In this document: positions 18,438 to 27,332 of the stretch, piece after piece | Position numbering within the stretch: position 1 is the first letter of the stretch | Layout of the letters: every line of letters starts with the position of its first letter | NCBI GenBank assembly: GCA_009840385.1 | Contig: VXNX01000013.1 | Coordinates: 124,001-188,000 of the forward strand | DNA: 64,000 bases | From: Candidatus Dadabacteria bacterium | GTDB taxonomy: Bacteria > Desulfobacterota_D > UBA1144 > Nemesobacterales > Nemesobacteraceae | Reading direction: 5' to 3' | Position numbers and translations under genes: made by a program | The notes under the pieces: model-generated | Seen by the model: the letters and a program-made list of their open reading frames with translations, nothing else | Told to the model about the DNA's origin: nothing | Databases searched by the model: none

Positions 18438-18935
18438 TCAACCCCCCCTCTTTGAGTTTACGATCAGGTTCCCAAGCTCCGTGAAAACCGCTTCTCCGTC
18501 AAAGTTTGATACGTAATTCGAGACCATTCTGAGGTCAAGCGGAGCGGAGATGGGTACGACGGAAAAAACCCCGGAACAGAATAAATCAATGTCGGAGACT
18601 TCCGAGCCGAGCAGTACGCAGTCTTTTTTTTCCGCCCTGTTCCGAACGTAGCCGCGATCTTCGGTGACACGGTGGCCGTTTTTTTCGATCAGGTCCCCGA
18701 ACCCGCTCGTCGAAGCAAAATGCCCTCCCCCGGAACCATAAAAAACGATCTCGGTGCCAAGGGAGTGAAACTCCCCAAGAAGCTCCGACGCGGAAAAATT
18801 CTCGGGAACCCCAAGGTCACCGTTTGACGGACGGGCGAACACCCCGACGTTTACCAGAAGGGTAGTGGCTTCGCGGAATATCTTTTCCATGTCCGTCCTG
18901 ATCCTTGTCAAAACGTCTTTGCTGTGTTTTCGCAA
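18438..18935 (-). CDS. Unknown soluble protein upstream of queG
   Basis: 165 residues, no signal peptide. Alternating strand and helix pattern with hydrophobic strands TTLLVNVGVFA, TEIVFYGSGGG and FSVVPISA suggests a Rossmann-like or HAD-like sheet, but no catalytic motif I know is present. Its stop is eight bases before the queG start, so it is probably co-transcribed and may be connected with queG. The head overlaps the region upstream of the rhomboid gene, which is divergent (ATG at 18981). Confidence 0.6.
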   Translation of the reverse strand: MRKHSKDVLTRIRTDMEKIFREATTLLVNVGVFARPSNGDLGVPENFSASELLGEFHSLGTEIVFYGSGGGHFASTSGFGDLIEKNGHRVTEDRGYVRNRAEKKDCVLLGSEVSDIDLFCSGVFSVVPISAPLDLRMVSNYVSNFDGEAVFTELGNLIVNSKRGG

Positions 18936-18980
18936 TTTACCCTAACTCCCGAAACTCTCTCAAGTATAATTGTCACGATA

Positions 18981-19700
18981 ATGATACCGATTAGAAGCAC
19001 AATAAAAACCGAAATCATACCCTACGTAAATTACACGCTTCTTGCCGTAAACATTGCGATTTTCGCGTACACCCTTTCTCTTACGGGTGAGTCACTTGAG
19101 ATGTTCTACCAAACGCACGGTATAGTGCCCAGCAAGATAACGGCTTTGGACACCTACGGATTTTTCGACAGGACGGCAAAGTATTTCAGTTCCATGTTCA
19201 TTCATGAAAACTGGGTGCACATAGCCGGGAATCTCATTTTTCTCTATATATTCGGAAACGGAATTGAAGATCTGCTCGGCCACACAAGATACCTGCTTTT
19301 CTATCTGGTGTGCGGGCTCGCGGCTGTATTTATTCAGGTGATCCTAAACTCTCACTCGGCAATCCCCGCAATAGGAGCAAGCGGGGCAATCTCCGGAGTT
19401 CTGGGTGCGTACATGCTTTTTTTCCCCAGATCAAAGATCCTTACGCTTCTCATAGTCCTGGTTTTTGTCCACTTCGTACGCATAAGTGCCTACCTGTTCA
19501 TAATTTTCTGGTTTGCCGTTCAGTTTCTGACGGGAATCGGCTATATTGGTGACGCAGGAACCGAGGGTTTATGGGCGCATTTGGGGGGATTTGCCTGTGG
19601 AGCCATTGCCGGAAGCGGTTTCCTATACACGAGGGGATATCGCAGCAAAAAATACAAAGCTGGCTACGGAACCGGGTGGTACAGAAAAGATGGCGAATAG
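18981..19700 (+). CDS. Rhomboid-family intramembrane serine protease
   Basis: 239 residues with about six or seven membrane helices. The catalytic serine lies in AIGASGAISGVLGAY (about 133) and the histidine in LWAHLGGFACG (about 200); the HENWVHIAGNLIFLY segment matches the conserved helix-2 HxxxHxxxN-type motif. It cleaves membrane proteins within the bilayer; substrates are unknown. The ATG at 18981 starts just before the first helix. Its last 11 bases overlap the start of the phosphofructokinase gene, so the two are translationally coupled. Confidence 0.9.
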   Translation: MIPIRSTIKTEIIPYVNYTLLAVNIAIFAYTLSLTGESLEMFYQTHGIVPSKITALDTYGFFDRTAKYFSSMFIHENWVHIAGNLIFLYIFGNGIEDLLGHTRYLLFYLVCGLAAVFIQVILNSHSAIPAIGASGAISGVLGAYMLFFPRSKILTLLIVLVFVHFVRISAYLFIIFWFAVQFLTGIGYIGDAGTEGLWAHLGGFACGAIAGSGFLYTRGYRSKKYKAGYGTGWYRKDGE

Positions 19701-20937
19701 AAAAATGGACAATGTGGGAATAATTGCGGCGGGAGGACCTGCTCCTGGGATAAACGGCGTTATCAGCTCAGCCACGATCGAGGCCAGAAACAGAGGGAAG
19801 AAAGTAATAGGGATTCTCGACGGGTTCAAGTGGATTTCTAGGGGAGACACCTCGAAAGTTCTAGATCTTGATATCCACAACACTTCGAGGATTCATACAA
19901 CCGGCGGCTCGATTATCGGAGTATCAAGACAAAGTCCCCTTGCTACTGAGGAAACCTTTAAAAACACGGTTTCCTCGATCGAAGAACTCGGCATAGGAAA
20001 CCTGATAACCATAGGCGGCGACGGAACAATGTTTCTCGCAAAAACGCTTCACGAGCGCTTCGGGGGAAGATTAAAAATAGCGCATCTGCCTAAGACTATA
20101 GACAACAATATCGCCCTTCCCGACTACATATCAACCTTCGGATTCGAGACCGCAAGGGATGTGGGAGCGAAGATAATGAATAATATAATGGAAGAGGCGA
20201 GAACTACGGGCAGGTGGTTTCTGGTTATAACCATGGGGAGAAGAACTGGCCACCTTGCTCTTGGAATCGGGCAGTCAGCTGGAGCCACAATAACGATAAT
20301 CCCAGAGGATTTCGAAGAGGAAAGAGTGCCGCTTGAGAAAGTCATAGCCATCCTCGAGGGTTCCATAATAAAAAGAATGAGCATGGGGAGGGAGTACGGA
20401 GTGGCGATACTCGCCGAAGGGATGCTTGACAAGATAGATCCCGTTGACCTGGGACTTATGGACAAAGACGGCATGGGAAGAATAAGATACGTTGACGTTA
20501 ACTTCGGTCAGCTTCTGAAAAGCACTCTTAGCGAAAAACTCTCCGAAAAAGGAGTCGAAGCGGAGCTAGTGCATAAAAGGTTGGGCTACGAACTCCGCTC
20601 GGCCAATCCGATTCCGTTTGACGTCGATTATACGCGAAAGCTCGGCTACTGTGCCGTAAAGTACCTGCTCGGCGGAGAGGCAGATGGGGCTCTTGTATAC
20701 GTAAGAACGGGAAAAATACAAGCGACCCCGTTTCAAGAACTAATAGATAAGAAAACAAACAGCATTAAAGTAAGATATATGGACAAGAACACAGAAGCCT
20801 ACGAGGTTTCGCAGAAATACATGATCAAGTTAAATCGCAACGATATCGAAACGCCCGCAACCCTTAAAAAACTCTCAAAACAGACCAACCTTAGCAGCAG
20901 CGAATTCAGGGAATACTTTTCAAAAATTTTCCGCTGA
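19690..20937 (+). CDS. 6-phosphofructokinase family protein
   Basis: 415 residues; phosphorylates fructose 6-phosphate in glycolysis, or works reversibly if pyrophosphate-dependent. Residues 1-15 hold the nucleotide loop (GIIAAGGPAPGIN). The donor-site motif GGDGT at 109-113 has glycine where PPi enzymes have aspartate, which favours ATP. PKT at 134-136 carries the lysine common in PPi and group II/III enzymes. The catalytic base is D138 in TIDNN; most relatives read TIDND. MGRRTG near 189 binds substrate. The ATG at 19690 overlaps the rhomboid stop. Donor preference is uncertain. Confidence 0.88.
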   Translation: MANRKMDNVGIIAAGGPAPGINGVISSATIEARNRGKKVIGILDGFKWISRGDTSKVLDLDIHNTSRIHTTGGSIIGVSRQSPLATEETFKNTVSSIEELGIGNLITIGGDGTMFLAKTLHERFGGRLKIAHLPKTIDNNIALPDYISTFGFETARDVGAKIMNNIMEEARTTGRWFLVITMGRRTGHLALGIGQSAGATITIIPEDFEEERVPLEKVIAILEGSIIKRMSMGREYGVAILAEGMLDKIDPVDLGLMDKDGMGRIRYVDVNFGQLLKSTLSEKLSEKGVEAELVHKRLGYELRSANPIPFDVDYTRKLGYCAVKYLLGGEADGALVYVRTGKIQATPFQELIDKKTNSIKVRYMDKNTEAYEVSQKYMIKLNRNDIETPATLKKLSKQTNLSSSEFREYFSKIFR

Positions 20938-21021
20938 CGCCGTACGCTACGTTCGGTTCCAGCGCGAGCAGTTTCTCTGCGAAACCGACGGGACGGAAGT
21001 CGGAAGAAAGGCCAACCAACA

Positions 21022-22716
21022 TCAGTCCTTTATGTGATGTTTTTCGTGAACCGGTTTTATCAGGAGATTGCTTATCAACGCGATTATTAATAACGCCGCC
21101 ATCACATACATCGTCGAGTTGTACAAGGAAGCCGTCGGGTCTACTGTCCCTTCAGGCGCGATATCCATAAGTTTCGCAAGCGTTACGGTTTTATTTTGCA
21201 CGAGTATCTCTAGGTCGCTAACTCCGGCTCCGAAAGTCCTGACGAATTCATCTGGCGATACCTTTTCAGCGAGGCGATTGATTTCGGCCATAAGCGAACG
21301 ATCTCTAAGCGAGGTGACCGCCAAGGGACCGAGCACGCCGGCGACGCTCCAAGCGGTCAGCAAACGTCCATAGATACCACCAACGTAACGAGTACCAAAC
21401 AGGTCGGCCAGATATGCCGGAACGGTGGCGAAGACTCCCCCGTAGAAAGTAAAAATTATCATCGTCGCCGCGTAGAACATTAACAGCCAGAAAATCGAAG
21501 GATTAAGGTTAACGTAATGGGCGGCCACAGGAATGGACAAATACAACAAAAAACCGGCCGCGCAAAATATCGAACACGTATTGCGTCGCCCTAGTTTATC
21601 GGAGGCACTCGCCCACATAACACGCCCTAGCATGTTGAACATGCCGATCATCAAAACGTAAGTGGCGGCAAAGGTGACGTCAACAATATCCGGAAGCGCG
21701 TTACTGAATATCTCGGTCATCATTGTCTTGGCGACAGAGATAATCCCGATGCCGGCTGTAACGTTAAGGCACAGTACAACCCACACTTGGTAGAACTGAG
21801 GTGTTTTTAACGCCTGATCCATATGCACATCTTTCTGACTGATCATTCGCTTGCTGGAATCCTTGCCGATCGGCGGCTCCCATCCCTGCGGCTTATACCC
21901 CGGAACCGGGACACGATATAAAAAGGCCGATACCATTATCACAAGAAAATAAACCGCTCCGAAGAAAAGAAAGGTCTGGGCGACTCCCGCGGAACCGGTG
22001 CCAACCACATACACTCCGGCTGCTTCGGTTCCGGGCGCCAGCACATGTGCCGCCTCGGCAGCCCCCGCGACAACGACCTCTTTGAGCTGACCGCCGACTT
22101 CAACAAAGCGTCGGCCCGAATGAGTGATCATATCGAGGGCGTCGGCCGTCCCCAAGTATTGAGGCGCCTTGTAAAAGTACTGGAGGAAAAATTCCTTAAG
22201 CGGCACCGCGATCATCGCCCCGCCGCCGAAGCCCATGATCGCCATTCCGGCGGCCAAGCCGCGTCGGTCCGGAAACCAGCGAATTAAATTGGTGACCGGA
22301 GAAACATAGCCTAAACCCAGACCGATACCGCCGATTACGCCGTAACCCAGATAAATCAGCCACAATTGATGCAAAGTAACGCCGAGACTGCTGAGCATAT
22401 AGCCGCCACCCCAAAAACACGCTGCCATCACACAGACCATGCGCGGTCCCACCTTCTCAACCCACTTGCCGGCAAACGCCGCCGTAAGCCCGGTGAACGC
22501 GATCGCGACGCTGAATATCCACACTACCTGACGCAGAGTCCAGTCGTCCGCCGCACTGGTGGCAACCCCAAGCACCTCAATTAACGCGGGATTATATATG
22601 CTCCAGGCGTAAACGGAACCAATGCACAGGTGAATCGCAATAGACGGAGGCACAGCCAGCCAGCGGTTGAATTCCGGACCTCTAACGATACGTTCCTTTG
22701 ATAAAAGACTCGCCAT
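21022..22716 (-). CDS. OFA-family major facilitator transporter
   Basis: 564 residues, 12 predicted membrane helices, resembling the oxalate/formate antiporter family of the MFS. GSVYAWSIYNPAL near residue 32 is the family's first-helix hallmark, and GLGLGYVSPVTNLIRWFPDR near 125 is the helix 4-5 signature. A roughly 90-residue extra loop (about 200-290) follows helix 6, larger than usual. The ATG at 22716 is chosen because homology starts there; an upstream extension would run through the tRNA. G+C-rich codons differ somewhat from the AGA/ATA-rich neighbours. It starts 48 bp from tRNA-Thr, a common integration site. The substrate is unknown. Confidence 0.85.
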   Translation of the reverse strand: MASLLSKERIVRGPEFNRWLAVPPSIAIHLCIGSVYAWSIYNPALIEVLGVATSAADDWTLRQVVWIFSVAIAFTGLTAAFAGKWVEKVGPRMVCVMAACFWGGGYMLSSLGVTLHQLWLIYLGYGVIGGIGLGLGYVSPVTNLIRWFPDRRGLAAGMAIMGFGGGAMIAVPLKEFFLQYFYKAPQYLGTADALDMITHSGRRFVEVGGQLKEVVVAGAAEAAHVLAPGTEAAGVYVVGTGSAGVAQTFLFFGAVYFLVIMVSAFLYRVPVPGYKPQGWEPPIGKDSSKRMISQKDVHMDQALKTPQFYQVWVVLCLNVTAGIGIISVAKTMMTEIFSNALPDIVDVTFAATYVLMIGMFNMLGRVMWASASDKLGRRNTCSIFCAAGFLLYLSIPVAAHYVNLNPSIFWLLMFYAATMIIFTFYGGVFATVPAYLADLFGTRYVGGIYGRLLTAWSVAGVLGPLAVTSLRDRSLMAEINRLAEKVSPDEFVRTFGAGVSDLEILVQNKTVTLAKLMDIAPEGTVDPTASLYNSTMYVMAALLIIALISNLLIKPVHEKHHIKD

Positions 22717-22764
22717 TGGCTGTACCACGTAGTTAGTCGAGGAGGTGGAGCTGAAGCTACATAC

Positions 22765-22836
22765 AGCCGACGAGGGGATTCGAACCCCTGACCTGCTCAT
22801 TACGAGTGAGCTGCTCTACCACTGAGCTACATCGGC
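22765..22836 (-). tRNA. tRNA-Thr (CGT)
   Basis: Minus-strand cloverleaf: acceptor GCCGATG with CGTCGGC (one G-T pair), anticodon stem GCTCA/TGAGC around CTCGTAA with anticodon CGT, T arm GGTTCGAATCC. CCA is not encoded. It lies just upstream of the OFA transporter in the same direction. Confidence 0.94.
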
Positions 22837-22961
22837 AGTAATAAGCCTTTAATTTTGCCACAGTAAAAGTCTTTGTAAACATGATCCCTTCAACAATCAC
22901 CTTAAGCTAATAGGATCCGAAAGCATACAATTAAATATGGGTGGGCGTATCTTGTTTTATA

Positions 22962-24359
22962 TCAGGGTGCCATATCCACGTGAATTTTTCTGGCCGCAAA
23001 TTCCGCTGAACGCACGCAATCGGGAATCCCAACGCCCAAATAAGCCGCTCCGCAAAGCGCAAGCCCCGAGTGACGCGAAAGTCGGTGCATAACGCCCGAG
23101 ATATCCTCTTTGTGCCCCAGCGCAAAGCGCGGCATGGACATCCTATATCTCCTGATATAAATATCCGTCGGATGATTATCGAATCCAAAAACTCTCGCAA
23201 GTTCTTCCCTTAAGACGGATTTTATTTCTTCCTCATCCCAAAGCACCGCATCGGGGTTAAGCTCTCCTCCGAGAAAACACCTGATCACCACTTTTCCGCT
23301 CCCGGACTTTCCGGGAAACTTGCTGCTGTAAAGCGAACAAGCAACGAGGTTCATTCCCTCTCTGGAAGGAATTATGATTCCCAAGCCCTCGGGAAGACCG
23401 CGGAAATCCTTTTCCTCAAAAACAAGAGTCGCGACAACAGAAGAAACATAGCGCACGCCCGAGAGCCTCACTCCAAGCTGCGGATCGATATCGGAAAGCA
23501 GCAGGCCGGCCGCATCGGCCCCGACAGACAGGATGACAGCGTCAAACTCCTCTTCTCCACGGTCAGAGCCGACAAGCCATCCCTTTTCTGATTTTTTAAG
23601 GGAAAGAACCGGGGTCTCAAAATCCTGCCTCGCAAATTCGGCACTTTCGCAAAGTCTTTCGGCGATAATGGACATACCTTCCGCCGGAGTGAGAAAAAGA
23701 CCGTACCTGGCACCGCTTTCCCCACGGGACGTCGGTGGATTGCGAAGAAGGTCCCAAAGAACGCTTCGGCTTCGCTGCTCCATCTCAAGGAACTGCGGCA
23801 TGGTGGCCAAGAGGCTGAGCTTATCCGGGTCGGCCATGTATATCCCGCCCAGAAGAGGCTGCGCGGCCTTCTCGAAGATTTCCCTTCCGAACCTCCTTTC
23901 TACAAAAGAACGGACGCTTTCATCCCCTCCCCCACCGCGGGGAACCAGAGGCTCAAGAAGCACCCTGAGCTTGGCCCCGGCGCTGAAAAGTCCGCTACGC
24001 AAAAAGGGAAGAAGCTTTGAGGGAGCCATCAGGAAAAAACCTTCGGGAAGCGCCGAAAGCCTTTCCTCCTGATACACGAACGTATTCTTTCCCTTGCCGT
24101 ATCCCACCCCAAGGAGCGAATCCCCCAGTCCGAGTTCCCTTGCAAGATCAAGCGCCCAAGGCTTTGACGTTATAAAGGAATCGGGTCCGAGTTCAAGAAC
24201 CATGTCCCCCTTTTTTACGGTATCCAGAACCCCACCTGGACGCTCAGAGGACTCGAAAAGAACAAGCTCAAGGGGGACACTTCCCTCCCGGCAAAGCTTT
24301 CTCAGGTAATGGGCCGAGGAGAGACCCGAGATTCCCGCGCCGACAATAGCGACTTTCAT
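22962..24359 (-). CDS. hemG: Protoporphyrinogen oxidase, FAD type
   Basis: 465 residues; oxidises protoporphyrinogen IX (HemY/CgoX/PPOX type, usually oxygen-linked). It starts with the FAD-binding VGAGISGLSSAHYL, followed by ERPGGVLDTV. The substrate domain and the C-terminal flavin segment (SGLALCGAAYLGVGIPDCVR) are in place. It is the last gene of the lysA-hemDE-hemH-hemG operon, 15 bp after hemH. The next step's enzyme, ferrochelatase, is encoded directly upstream. Confidence 0.93.
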   Translation of the reverse strand: MKVAIVGAGISGLSSAHYLRKLCREGSVPLELVLFESSERPGGVLDTVKKGDMVLELGPDSFITSKPWALDLARELGLGDSLLGVGYGKGKNTFVYQEERLSALPEGFFLMAPSKLLPFLRSGLFSAGAKLRVLLEPLVPRGGGGDESVRSFVERRFGREIFEKAAQPLLGGIYMADPDKLSLLATMPQFLEMEQRSRSVLWDLLRNPPTSRGESGARYGLFLTPAEGMSIIAERLCESAEFARQDFETPVLSLKKSEKGWLVGSDRGEEEFDAVILSVGADAAGLLLSDIDPQLGVRLSGVRYVSSVVATLVFEEKDFRGLPEGLGIIIPSREGMNLVACSLYSSKFPGKSGSGKVVIRCFLGGELNPDAVLWDEEEIKSVLREELARVFGFDNHPTDIYIRRYRMSMPRFALGHKEDISGVMHRLSRHSGLALCGAAYLGVGIPDCVRSAEFAARKIHVDMAP

Positions 24360-24374
24360 ACCAAACTATCTTAC

Positions 24375-25316
24375 TTACTGCTGGGAGTTTTCTGAATCGA
24401 TAAGCCTCAGCACCCCGTCACCCAAGGCCTTTATGTAGCGGTCATCATCGTTTACGGTCTCAGCCCTGTAAAGGTTCACCCCGCACTCACGCGCGGCTTC
24501 GCTTGCTTCAACACCTATATCGAAAAGTACCTCGATATGATCGCATACAAACCCTATCGGCTGAATCACAATATCCGTAAAACCCCGGTCAGCAAGATTC
24601 CTTATCACGTCGCATACGTCCGGTTCAAGCCACTCCTCGTTTGGAGAACCGCTCCTGCTCTGATAGGCAACCATCCATTTTTTGTGCCTAGCTCTGTCCG
24701 CCACCAGCATGGCGGAAGTTTCAAACTGTAAAGCATAAGGGGATGAATCCGACATCCTCTTGGGAATGCTGTGAGCCGTAAAGACCAGCATGGTGGTATC
24801 GAGCCTGCTCTCGGGAATATCGCCCATTCGCTCCATTACCTTGGCCGCGGAGCCCTCTATGAAAAGAGGATGGTTAAAAAGCGGCGGAACATATTCCACA
24901 TGAAGTTCCATCTTGAGATCTTCGCAGGCATCGCTTACATCTCTCATGTACCTCTCCCAGCTCGCATCGGAACGGTAAACGGCCATTATGAGGCCTATAA
25001 GACTTTTCACTCCCTCCTCCTGCATGCGCTCAAGAGAGTCCCTAATGAACGGATGCCAGTTCCTCATCCCGACGTAAACCGGAAGATCGTACCCCCACAC
25101 TGAAAGAAGCCTCTCAAGTTTCCGGGCCTGCTTGTACGTAAACTCGTTGAGCGGAGATTTTCCGTCGAAAATTTCGTAGTGGTGGGCGACTTCCCGCAAC
25201 CTGTCCTCAGGTATCGGTCTCCCGCTCGCCACGTTTTTGAGAAAAGGCATTATGTCCTCTTTTTTCTCGGGAGCTCCGTATCCGATCATCATTATGGCAT
25301 CAAAGTTTTTTCGCAT
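24375..25316 (-). CDS. hemH: Ferrochelatase
   Basis: 313 residues; inserts Fe2+ into the porphyrin ring. The catalytic histidine is in VFTAHSIPKR (about 190), and the conserved glutamate sits in the C-terminal GFVCDHIEVLFDIGVEA segment. The start MRKNFDAIMMIGYGAP fits the family. It lies 18 bp after the HemD-HemE fusion and 15 bp before hemG, so three consecutive late heme functions are co-transcribed. GGGAATTCC before the ATG gives a weak ribosome site. Confidence 0.93.
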   Translation of the reverse strand: MRKNFDAIMMIGYGAPEKKEDIMPFLKNVASGRPIPEDRLREVAHHYEIFDGKSPLNEFTYKQARKLERLLSVWGYDLPVYVGMRNWHPFIRDSLERMQEEGVKSLIGLIMAVYRSDASWERYMRDVSDACEDLKMELHVEYVPPLFNHPLFIEGSAAKVMERMGDIPESRLDTTMLVFTAHSIPKRMSDSSPYALQFETSAMLVADRARHKKWMVAYQSRSGSPNEEWLEPDVCDVIRNLADRGFTDIVIQPIGFVCDHIEVLFDIGVEASEAARECGVNLYRAETVNDDDRYIKALGDGVLRLIDSENSQQ

Positions 25317-25334
25317 GGAATTCCCTTTTAAACA

Positions 25335-27290
25335 TCACCCTCGCGCGGAATACTCGTGTACCTCATCAATCAGTCTAAGAACATTATCAACCGGTGTCTG
25401 CGGCAGTACTCCATGACCCAGATTAAATATGTGCCCAGGCCTCCCTCCCACTCTGTCCAGTATCTTCCTTGCCTCCCCTACGACGTGAGACGGGGTTGAG
25501 AGCATCGAAACCGGATCAAGATTCCCCTGAACCGCAAGAGAACTGCCGGCCCTGCGCCAGCCGTCAAGAATATCAACCCTCCAGTCAAGACCGATAACCC
25601 CCGCTCCCGTCTGCCCCATGAGTTCGAGAAGAGAACCGGTTCCGGTTCCAAACAATATTACGGGAACATCAGAGGGGATTGCGGATATGAGTTTCTTTAC
25701 GTGGGGAAAAACAAATCTCTCATAATCCGCTGGGGAAAGACAGCCTACCCAGCTGTCGAAAATCTGCACGGCATCGGCCCCGGAATCCACCTGGGCACAG
25801 AGATAATCCGAAATACTCGCAGTCAGAATCTCCATCAGCCTTTCCCACAGGGAAGGGTCTCCATACATGAGTTTCTTTGTGTTGACGTAGTTTTTCGAGC
25901 CGCTTCCCTCAACCGCGTAGGAAGCCACGGTAAACGGAGCACCGCTAAAACCAATAAGCGACACTTCGGGGTCAAGCGCCTTTCTCGTGATACGCAGAGC
26001 CTCGTAGACAAAATCCATGCTTTCGGAATCAAAGTCTCTTAAGGCCTCTATGCGCCTCCGGGTCCTAAGAGGCTTAGCTATCACTGGACCGTCAACGCTT
26101 GAATACTCAAGGGAAAGCCCCAAAGGTTCCAGTATGAGCAATATGTCCGAGAAGATAATGGCCGCATCCACGCCGAAGCGATCAACCACCATAAGCGTAA
26201 TTTCCGAGGCCATATCAGGAGTTTTGCAAAACTCCTTGAACGAAACGCGGGAGCGGACCTCCCTGTATTCCCGAAGAAACCTGCCCGCTTGGCGCATAAG
26301 CCAGATGGGAGTATAATCGGCTTTCTCGAGCCGACACGCCTTCATAAACGCCCCCGAAGACGTGGTTCCCCTCCTTTGTGGCTGGGCGGCGTCTCCCGAC
26401 CAGACCATCTGCGTGCGGTTCCAGTTCCGGGTATCCACCCCGTTTTGAAAAGCGGTTCTTTTCTTGGCGAGAAGCGCCGCTGACCTTCTGGCCACCTCTC
26501 TCACCAGATTTCCCATCTTCGGGCTGTCGGGCTCATAGTCAACGGATATTCCGTTTTCCCTGAGCGTCTCCGTGGTGGTCGGCCCGATTGAACATATAAG
26601 CGCCTTTTTTATTCCCTCCATGAAGTCGGCTCCGCACTCCTCCTTCCCCGCGACTTCAAAAAGGTTAGATACCTGCCGGGAACTTGTGAACAGAAGACAA
26701 TCCTCTGCGCCCTCGGATATAGACCTTACAGCATCCTGCAGGGGACCCAGATCTTCTGGCAACGCCCACCTGTAAATGGGAATTCTTCTCACGTCCGCCC
26801 CTCTTTTTTCAAGGGAAGCGAGAAACTCCTCGTTGGAAACCCCGTATTCCTGAACGTACACGACCAGGTTTTCAAGCGACATGTCCCTGCGGTCAAAAGT
26901 GGAGAGAATGTCCCTCCACGTGTTCGGTTCAGGAACGGTGATATCCGGCCTTATCCCGAATTTGCGAAGTGCCGCAACGGGTTTCGGGCCTCTTGCAAGA
27001 ATTGTCGTCGCACGCAGGGCATCGAAATATTTCTTTTCCTCCGACTCCGCAATCACCATGTCGGAGAGAATCCGGGTGCCCACCCCCGTCATCAGAACAA
27101 GGATATCAACGCTGCCCGAGAAAAGATCATCGGCAAATCTGTCAACGTAAGGACTTTTCAGATCGGGAACTTCTCTCATCGAGGGCGCGACTCTGGGCAC
27201 TCCGCCATGATAAGAGATAAGTTTTTTCATCTCCTCGCAACGGCGACTTTCAAAAGACGTTACCCTGAGTCCGTTAAAATTCTGTTTCAC
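25335..27290 (-). CDS. hemDE: Uroporphyrinogen-III synthase / uroporphyrinogen decarboxylase fusion
   Basis: 651 residues in one uninterrupted frame. Residues 1-275 are a HemD domain (two alpha/beta lobes; LFTSSRQVSNLFE near 200 and ICSIGPTTTETLRENG near 232), which closes and isomerises hydroxymethylbilane. Residues 276-312 are a hydrophilic linker. Residues 313-651 are HemE, with the signature WLMRQAGRFLREYR at 330-343 and a second conserved segment at the C-terminus (FNLGHGVLPQTP). HemE removes four carboxyl groups from the HemD product, so the two act consecutively. The start is GTG. The usual HemD fusion partners are methyltransferases. An internal ATG before MKACRLEKADYTP could also yield HemE alone. 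Confidence 0.92.
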   Translation of the reverse strand: MKQNFNGLRVTSFESRRCEEMKKLISYHGGVPRVAPSMREVPDLKSPYVDRFADDLFSGSVDILVLMTGVGTRILSDMVIAESEEKKYFDALRATTILARGPKPVAALRKFGIRPDITVPEPNTWRDILSTFDRRDMSLENLVVYVQEYGVSNEEFLASLEKRGADVRRIPIYRWALPEDLGPLQDAVRSISEGAEDCLLFTSSRQVSNLFEVAGKEECGADFMEGIKKALICSIGPTTTETLRENGISVDYEPDSPKMGNLVREVARRSAALLAKKRTAFQNGVDTRNWNRTQMVWSGDAAQPQRRGTTSSGAFMKACRLEKADYTPIWLMRQAGRFLREYREVRSRVSFKEFCKTPDMASEITLMVVDRFGVDAAIIFSDILLILEPLGLSLEYSSVDGPVIAKPLRTRRRIEALRDFDSESMDFVYEALRITRKALDPEVSLIGFSGAPFTVASYAVEGSGSKNYVNTKKLMYGDPSLWERLMEILTASISDYLCAQVDSGADAVQIFDSWVGCLSPADYERFVFPHVKKLISAIPSDVPVILFGTGTGSLLELMGQTGAGVIGLDWRVDILDGWRRAGSSLAVQGNLDPVSMLSTPSHVVGEARKILDRVGGRPGHIFNLGHGVLPQTPVDNVLRLIDEVHEYSARG

Positions 27291-27332
27291 AACTTAACCC
27301 CCGATCCAGGCTCCACAACCGAAGCCCCGATA

